This document shows positions 6,509 to 11,030 of a stretch of DNA of 11,030 nt, piece after piece. The notes under the pieces are model-generated. The model had not been told where the DNA came from and did no database searches. It saw nothing but the letters and a program-made list of their open reading frames with translations. The position numbers were made by a program, and so were the translations under genes. Source of the DNA: an uncultured Eubacteriales bacterium (GTDB lineage: Bacteria; Bacillota; Clostridia; Lachnospirales; CAG-274); the NCBI GenBank assembly GCA_902497185.1, contig CABVEG010000035.1:1-11030 (forward strand), read 5' to 3'. Position 1 is the stretch's first letter. Each line of letters opens with the position of its first letter.

Positions 6509-7922
6509 AAATAAAACTCCTTTTTCTATCTATCATTTCATCAATTCGTGTAATATAATCATCTACACTTTTGACGTTAAATACTCTTTCAATTTTATTC
6601 AATTTATTGTCAACAATTTTAGTGGAGCCTCCTGCTCCAAGAGCAACTATACTCTGCTTTTCCTCCATAATTGCAACATTGTAAATACATTGACAGTTAG
6701 GCTTACAGTAGCCTACATTTTCAAAATTGCCTACCATATTTTTCTGTCTGTACATATAGTACGGCGACATACCCATCTTTTCCGTATACTCCCTTGAAAT
6801 ACTTATAAGTCTGTCCATTTGAAGAGCATCTGTCATATTATAATTTTCAAGGGTTTCCTTAAGCCTTGATGCTCTCTTTACTGCAAGAGTATGTACTGTA
6901 ATACTTTCAGGATTTAATTTCATTAAGCCCTCCATAGTATTAGTAACCTCTTTTTCACCCTCGCCGGGAAGACCCAATATTATATCAGTATTTATATGCT
7001 TATGACCTGCCTTTCGTGCCATTTCAAAGGCATTTAAAAACATTTCGACACTGTGCTCTCTTCCAATAAGCCTTAAAGTTTCATCATTTAAGGTCTGTGG
7101 ATTAATTGAAATTCTTGAAACATTATGTTCCTTTAAAATCTTCAGCTTTTCCTCAGTAATTGTGTCGGGTCTGCCTGCCTCAACGGTAAATTCCACAGGT
7201 ATTTTAAAGCATTTTTCTACATTAGTCAATAGTTTATCAAGCTGTTTTTCATTTAATGATGTAGGCGTTCCTCCGCCTATATAAAGACTTTCAATTTCCT
7301 TATCTGAAAAATAGTCCTTTGTAAACTCTATTTCCTTAATAAGAGCATCAACATAGTCATCAACCTTTGTGCCATACTGCTTTAAAGGATAAGAAGTAAA
7401 GGAACAGTAAAGACATCTTGTAGGACAGAAGGGTATACCGATATATAAGCCAACCTTGCCTATACCCCCTTCAACAATTTTCTTTTCTTCTTCTGCAACC
7501 CTTATCATAAGGTTAAGTTTTTCATCACTAACTAAATATTTATCCTTAAAGGTTTTCCTTATTTCATCAGTACTCTGACCTTCAAGCCATGCTTCTGACA
7601 CCAGCTTTGCAGGTCTTACTCCCGTAAGTATTCCCCATGGCAAAGGGATGTTTAAAACTGTATTTACAGCCTTTGCTATTGAAAGACCAATTACTCTCTT
7701 AAGCTCTCTTTGGCTGTCATTTTCTCCATTGTATTTTGCACTTGCTTTAAGCTCATTGCCATAATAAAGCTCAGCACTAGCATTCATTTTGTCAAGACTA
7801 CTGATTACAGTAATGCCCTCGCCAATTTCTTCACTCTGTATATATTTGTCATTTGGATAAAACATCATAAGTATGGACACAACATCATCAATATAATTGT
7901 GCCCCTTTAATATATAATTCAT
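6501..7922 (-). CDS. hemZ: Radical SAM protein HemZ, coproporphyrinogen dehydrogenase family
   Basis: A 473-residue member of the HemN/HemZ branch of radical SAM enzymes. The [4Fe-4S] site is CPTRCLYC (Cys166, Cys170, Cys173), preceded by YIGIPF. The SAM-binding YIGGGTPTSL lies at 214-223, and IILGLPGEGE at 314-323. An N-terminal domain of about 150 residues with WGILTGVRPAKL (96-107) separates HemZ from HemN and HemW. Characterised HemN converts coproporphyrinogen III to protoporphyrinogen IX without oxygen. For HemZ in anaerobic Clostridia this activity is assigned by homology and the true substrate is less certain. Near the C-terminus, GYCKPNCQCIYN contains three cysteines (406, 410, 412) where I remember none or one in relatives. 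The start has only a modest AGGTG site. It lies 16 bases after the metallohydrolase gene and overlaps hisS. Confidence 0.9.
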   Translation of the reverse strand: MNYILKGHNYIDDVVSILMMFYPNDKYIQSEEIGEGITVISSLDKMNASAELYYGNELKASAKYNGENDSQRELKRVIGLSIAKAVNTVLNIPLPWGILTGVRPAKLVSEAWLEGQSTDEIRKTFKDKYLVSDEKLNLMIRVAEEEKKIVEGGIGKVGLYIGIPFCPTRCLYCSFTSYPLKQYGTKVDDYVDALIKEIEFTKDYFSDKEIESLYIGGGTPTSLNEKQLDKLLTNVEKCFKIPVEFTVEAGRPDTITEEKLKILKEHNVSRISINPQTLNDETLRLIGREHSVEMFLNAFEMARKAGHKHINTDIILGLPGEGEKEVTNTMEGLMKLNPESITVHTLAVKRASRLKETLENYNMTDALQMDRLISISREYTEKMGMSPYYMYRQKNMVGNFENVGYCKPNCQCIYNVAIMEEKQSIVALGAGGSTKIVDNKLNKIERVFNVKSVDDYITRIDEMIDRKRSFIYG

Positions 7923-7938
7923 AACAACACCTATACGT

Positions 7939-8562
7939 CTAATTTACAAATCCGTTATTCTCCATTTCATAGCCAATGCTTGTACTCTGACCGTGACCTG
8001 TATAAACAGTTGTGTCAGCAGGAAGTAAAAACAATTTATTTCTGATACTGTCAATTAATGCTTCACTGTCACCGCCAGGAAAATCTGTTCTGCCAACACT
8101 CATCATAAAAAGAGTGTCTCCTGAAAAAACTATTCCCTCATTTTCAAAATAAAAACAACCTCCGCCCGGAGTATGACCGGGAGTTGATATTACCTTAAAT
8201 GTAAGGCTGCCAAAGCTAAACTTTTCACCATCTGCAAGTACTCTGTCATAAGGCACTGTAAAAGGTAAGCCAAACATGGCAGAAAGATTATAGCTTGTGG
8301 ATTCTGCCACAACCTCCTCACCCTGACATATAAATATAGGCGCATTAGTATGCTCCTTAAGCTCCTCTGCTGCACCTGCATGGTCAAAATGTGCATGGGT
8401 AAGACATATAGCCCTTACAATAAACTCATTTTTATCAACTATACTGCAAAGCTTATCAGCCATTGCACCGGGATCAATAATAATTGCTTCCTTAGTATTT
8501 TCATCTATAACAAAATAACAGTTTTCTCCCATATCAGGGGATACAAATAATTTTAATTTCAT
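7939..8562 (-). CDS. Metallo-beta-lactamase-fold hydrolase, glyoxalase II-like (YcbL type)
   Basis: A 207-residue single-domain protein with the complete binuclear metal site of the family. THAHFDH supplies His56, His58, Asp60 and His61. The remaining ligands are His130 (TPGHTPGG), Asp149 (SGDTLF) and His190 (TGHGQSTS). GRTDFPGGD (158-165) and the short C-terminus without the extra helical domain of GloB match the YcbL subgroup. That subgroup resembles hydroxyacylglutathione hydrolase but often lacks a proven substrate. It likely hydrolyses a thioester or related small molecule in the cytoplasm. Whether glutathione is present in this organism cannot be judged, so a GloB name would be overreach. 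It starts 8 bases after the dtd stop with an AGGAG site. This family commonly sits between dtd and hemZ in Clostridia (recollection, not checked). Confidence 0.93.
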   Translation of the reverse strand: MKLKLFVSPDMGENCYFVIDENTKEAIIIDPGAMADKLCSIVDKNEFIVRAICLTHAHFDHAGAAEELKEHTNAPIFICQGEEVVAESTSYNLSAMFGLPFTVPYDRVLADGEKFSFGSLTFKVISTPGHTPGGGCFYFENEGIVFSGDTLFMMSVGRTDFPGGDSEALIDSIRNKLFLLPADTTVYTGHGQSTSIGYEMENNGFVN

Positions 8563-8570
8563 AGTTTCTC

Positions 8571-9020
8571 CTAAAATAATTTATCACTATCAAGCAATAT
8601 GGTTATAGGTCCGTCATTTAAAAGCTCCACCTTCATATCAGCCTGAAATATACCGCTTTCAACCTTATCATAATTGCTTTTAGCATATTCCACAAAGGCA
8701 TTATAGCTCTCTCTTGCCTCATCAGGCTTAGCCCCCATAGCAAAACTCGGTCTGTTGCCCTTTCTGGCATCGGCATAAATTGTAAAATTAGGGACAAGCA
8801 ATAGTCCATAGCCAAGGTCAGCTATGGACATATTCATTTTATCCTCACTATCTTCAAATATTCTTATATTTTTCAGCTTATTAAACATCCATTCAAAGGT
8901 CTTTTGGTCGTCACCTGTATTCATACCAACAAGAGCAAGAATACCCCTGTTGATACTTCCTACAACTTCGCCCTCAACCTTAACTGACGCATAAGCCACT
9001 CTCTGTAAAACTACACGCAT
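8571..9020 (-). CDS. dtd: D-aminoacyl-tRNA deacylase
   Basis: DTD removes D-amino acids, and glycine mis-attached to tRNA-Ala, from tRNA. It keeps D-residues out of proteins. The 149-residue length is exactly family-like. MRVVLQRVAYASVKVEGEVVG at the start, ADARKGNRPSF (83-93) and the Gly-cisPro motif NDGPIT (135-140) are diagnostic. The catalytic-site motif that usually reads SQFT is PNFT here (77-80). The threonine is kept but Ser and Gln are replaced, which is unusual among the sequences I remember. The ATG shares one base with the rel stop (TAATG), so translation is coupled to rel, and the neighbour arrangement rel-dtd is widely conserved in Gram-positive bacteria. Codon use matches its neighbours. 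Confidence 0.96.
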   Translation of the reverse strand: MRVVLQRVAYASVKVEGEVVGSINRGILALVGMNTGDDQKTFEWMFNKLKNIRIFEDSEDKMNMSIADLGYGLLLVPNFTIYADARKGNRPSFAMGAKPDEARESYNAFVEYAKSNYDKVESGIFQADMKVELLNDGPITILLDSDKLF

Positions 9021-11030
9021 TATGAATTCACTCTTTCAATATTATCTACACCTGATACATTCATTATCTTCTTGCAAAGAATTTCAAGCTGCTCCGTACC
9101 GCTTATTTTAAGGGATAAATCCACTACAGCCGTACCGTTTTTAAGACTTCTGCCGTTTACATTAATCACTGAAAGACCCTCGTCAATTACAATTTTTAAT
9201 ATATCAAGAGTAAGACCATCTCTGTCATCAGCAAATATTCTTATATCAGCCTTAAAACGACCACCAACAGAGGCTCTGTCAATAGTCCATTCTGCTTCAA
9301 GAAGTCTTGCCCTTTCATCTTCGTTTAGATTAATAATGTTTATACAGTCAGTTCTGTGAATTGAAACACCCCTGCCTCTTGTAACAAAACCAACAATTTC
9401 ATCACCGGGAACAGGTGAACAGCAGCGGGAAAATCTGACCTCAATATCACCTACACCGTGTACATAAATACCACTTTTACTTTTTTTCTTAGTCATCTGA
9501 GGGGCATTATTATCAGTTTCAATTTTGGCTCTGATAGCCTCCTCCTGCTCTCTTAAAAGCTCCTGAGCAGTTTTATTTCTCTTAATTTCAGCCTGATACT
9601 CCTCATTCAGCTTATTAATTACCTGACCCTCCTTAAGTCCGCCGTGACCTACGGCAGCGCATACGGAATCCCAGTCCTTAAAGCTGTATCTTTCCTGAAC
9701 CGCCTCCATAGCCTTGGCAAATAATAAGTCAGAAATATTAAAGCCCTTTCTTTTTGCCTCTTTTTCAAGAAGCTCCTTGCCCCTTATTATATTTTCTTCT
9801 TTATTTATTTTCTTATACCACTGGTTAATTTTAGACTTAGCCTGACTTGTTTTTACAAATTTAAGCCAATCTCTGCTTGGACCTCTTGAATTTTGAGAAG
9901 TAACAATTTCTACCCTGTCACCATTTTTAATAACATAGTCAAAATTTACAATTCTTCCGTTTACTCTTGCACCAACCATGGTATTACCTACAGCAGAGTG
10001 AATCGCATAAGCAAAGTCAACAGGTGTTGAACCCTCTGCAAGGGAAATAACCTCGCCGCTTGGGCTAAAACAGAATACATTTTCACTGAACGCATCAAGG
10101 TCTGTCTTAATGGTATCCATAAATTCATGGTTATCAGACATATCCTTTTGCCATTCCAAAATTTGTCTTAACCATGAAAGCTTAGCATCCTCAGAGCTGT
10201 CCTCAACACCCTCTGTAATACCTTTCTTATATTTCCAATGGGCAGCAATACCATACTCGGCAGTTCTGTGCATTTCATAGGTTCTTATTTGTATTTCAAA
10301 TATCATACCATCAGGACCAATAAGTGTGTTGTGAAGTGACTGATACATATTTGCCTTAGGCATTGCAATGTAATCCTTAAAACGATTTGGCATAGGAGTA
10401 TATGCCTCATGAACAACACCTAAAACACCGTAGCAGTCCTTTACACTGTCAACTAAAACTCTGACTGCAAAAAGGTCAAATATCTGGTCAAGAGTTTTAT
10501 TTTTGGTATGCATTTTTTTATAAATACTAAAAAAATGCTTTGGTCTGCCGTAAACGGTACAGTTTTTAATACCTGCCTCCTCGCACTTTTGTTTAATTTC
10601 CTCAACAATTCTGTTAACAAAATCCTCTCTTTCAGACTGCTTTCTGTTAATCTTGTCAACAAGGTCATAATAAGCTTCTGGTTCAAGGTATCTTAAGCAC
10701 AAATCCTCAAGCTCCGTCTTAATCTTTGAAATACCAAGTCTGTCAGCAAGAGGAGCATAAATATCAAGGGTTTCCTGTGCCTTTTCCTTCTGCTTTTCAG
10801 GACGCATATATTTTAGAGTTCTCATATTGTGAAGCCTGTCAGCAACCTTAATAAGAATAACCCTTATATCCTTAGCCATTGAAAGAAACATTTTTCTGTA
10901 ATTTTCAGCCTGCATTTCCTCTTTAGAGGAATACTCAATATTAGAAAGCTTAGTAACACCGTCAACAAGAAGCGCTACATCAGGATTAAACATTTCAGAT
11001 ATTTCGTCTAAGGTATAGTGGGTATCCTCA
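9020..11030 (-). CDS. rel: Bifunctional (p)ppGpp synthetase/hydrolase (Rel family), N-terminus cut by window edge
   Basis: This enzyme makes (p)ppGpp from GTP/GDP and ATP on ribosomes stalled by uncharged tRNA, and degrades it. The visible 669 residues begin EDTHYTLDEI, the ED half of the hydrolase HDxxED motif, and continue with the hydrolase helices (KVADRLHNMRTL). About 90-100 residues lie beyond the right edge. The synthetase domain has GRPKHFFSIYKKM and RFKDYIAMPKANMYQSLH. RxKD there, rather than the ExDD of monofunctional RelA, indicates a bifunctional enzyme. A TGS domain follows (NVFCFSPSGEVISL to GDRVEIV), then a helical region. Next is the zinc-finger-like region with FSRCCSPVPGD and HRTDC, and a C-terminal ACT domain (ADIRIFADDRDGLTLDILK) ending in VDNIERVNS. 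An internal ATG at 10993 is not the start, because the conserved frame continues upstream. Confidence 0.96.
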   Translation of the reverse strand, partial: EDTHYTLDEISEMFNPDVALLVDGVTKLSNIEYSSKEEMQAENYRKMFLSMAKDIRVILIKVADRLHNMRTLKYMRPEKQKEKAQETLDIYAPLADRLGISKIKTELEDLCLRYLEPEAYYDLVDKINRKQSEREDFVNRIVEEIKQKCEEAGIKNCTVYGRPKHFFSIYKKMHTKNKTLDQIFDLFAVRVLVDSVKDCYGVLGVVHEAYTPMPNRFKDYIAMPKANMYQSLHNTLIGPDGMIFEIQIRTYEMHRTAEYGIAAHWKYKKGITEGVEDSSEDAKLSWLRQILEWQKDMSDNHEFMDTIKTDLDAFSENVFCFSPSGEVISLAEGSTPVDFAYAIHSAVGNTMVGARVNGRIVNFDYVIKNGDRVEIVTSQNSRGPSRDWLKFVKTSQAKSKINQWYKKINKEENIIRGKELLEKEAKRKGFNISDLLFAKAMEAVQERYSFKDWDSVCAAVGHGGLKEGQVINKLNEEYQAEIKRNKTAQELLREQEEAIRAKIETDNNAPQMTKKKSKSGIYVHGVGDIEVRFSRCCSPVPGDEIVGFVTRGRGVSIHRTDCINIINLNEDERARLLEAEWTIDRASVGGRFKADIRIFADDRDGLTLDILKIVIDEGLSVINVNGRSLKNGTAVVDLSLKISGTEQLEILCKKIMNVSGVDNIERVNS

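Noticed and set aside
7923..7938. Separate promoter for hemZ in the 16-base gap
   Set aside because: The gap is too short and shows no -35/-10 pair; it only holds the weak AGGTG ribosome site.
10991..10993. ATG within rel as a true start giving a 657-residue protein
   Set aside because: The frame upstream to the window edge encodes EDTHYTLDEISE, matching the conserved hydrolase motif, so the gene simply continues beyond the window.
1..11030. Defence system, mobile element, CRISPR array or prophage
   Set aside because: No transposase, integrase, direct-repeat array, terminal inverted repeats or shift in codon style was seen; the genes are conserved housekeeping functions in a familiar order.

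Overview
The window is a dense stretch of bacterial chromosome in which every gene I can support lies on the minus strand, so transcription runs from the right edge to the left edge. The sequence is AT-rich, the ribosome binding sites are clear AGGAG or AGGTG types, and gaps between genes are mostly under 20 bases. This, with the order rel - dtd - metallo-beta-lactamase hydrolase - hemZ - hisS - aspS, points to a low-GC anaerobic Firmicute of class Clostridia. Lachnospiraceae is my best guess, from gene order and protein style rather than from any database search.

In transcription order: a (p)ppGpp synthetase/hydrolase (rel, cut at the right edge, stop at 9020); D-aminoacyl-tRNA deacylase (dtd, 9020-8571); a small glyoxalase-II-like metallohydrolase (8562-7939); the radical SAM protein HemZ (7922-6501); histidyl-tRNA synthetase (6508-5177); aspartyl-tRNA synthetase (5175-3379); an unrecognised 43-residue small ORF (3365-3234); a membrane-anchored TPR/coiled-coil protein (3222-1927); and a zinc metallopeptidase of the M16C/presequence-protease family (1875 to the left edge, cut). 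The only gap with visible structure is the 51 bases before the peptidase, which hold a perfect 8-bp hairpin that may be a terminator. No stretch over 300 bases lacks a gene. I see no RNA gene, mobile element, CRISPR array or extended repeat.

The first six complete or partial genes look like one translationally coupled operon. rel/dtd overlap by one base, hemZ/hisS by eight bases, and hisS/aspS are separated by one base. The common theme is tRNA charging: two synthetases, a proofreading deacylase for D-aminoacyl-tRNA, and the enzyme that makes or removes the alarmone signalling uncharged tRNA. HemZ and the metallohydrolase are metabolic passengers. No T-box leader is present before hisS or aspS, although such leaders are common in Firmicutes.

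This is mostly core housekeeping DNA and I do not see a novel multi-gene system. The points most worth a second look are the small ORF after aspS, a Pro-Asn replacement of the usual Ser-Gln in the DTD active-site motif, an extra cysteine cluster in HemZ, the hairpin before the M16C gene, and the architecture of the TPR protein.
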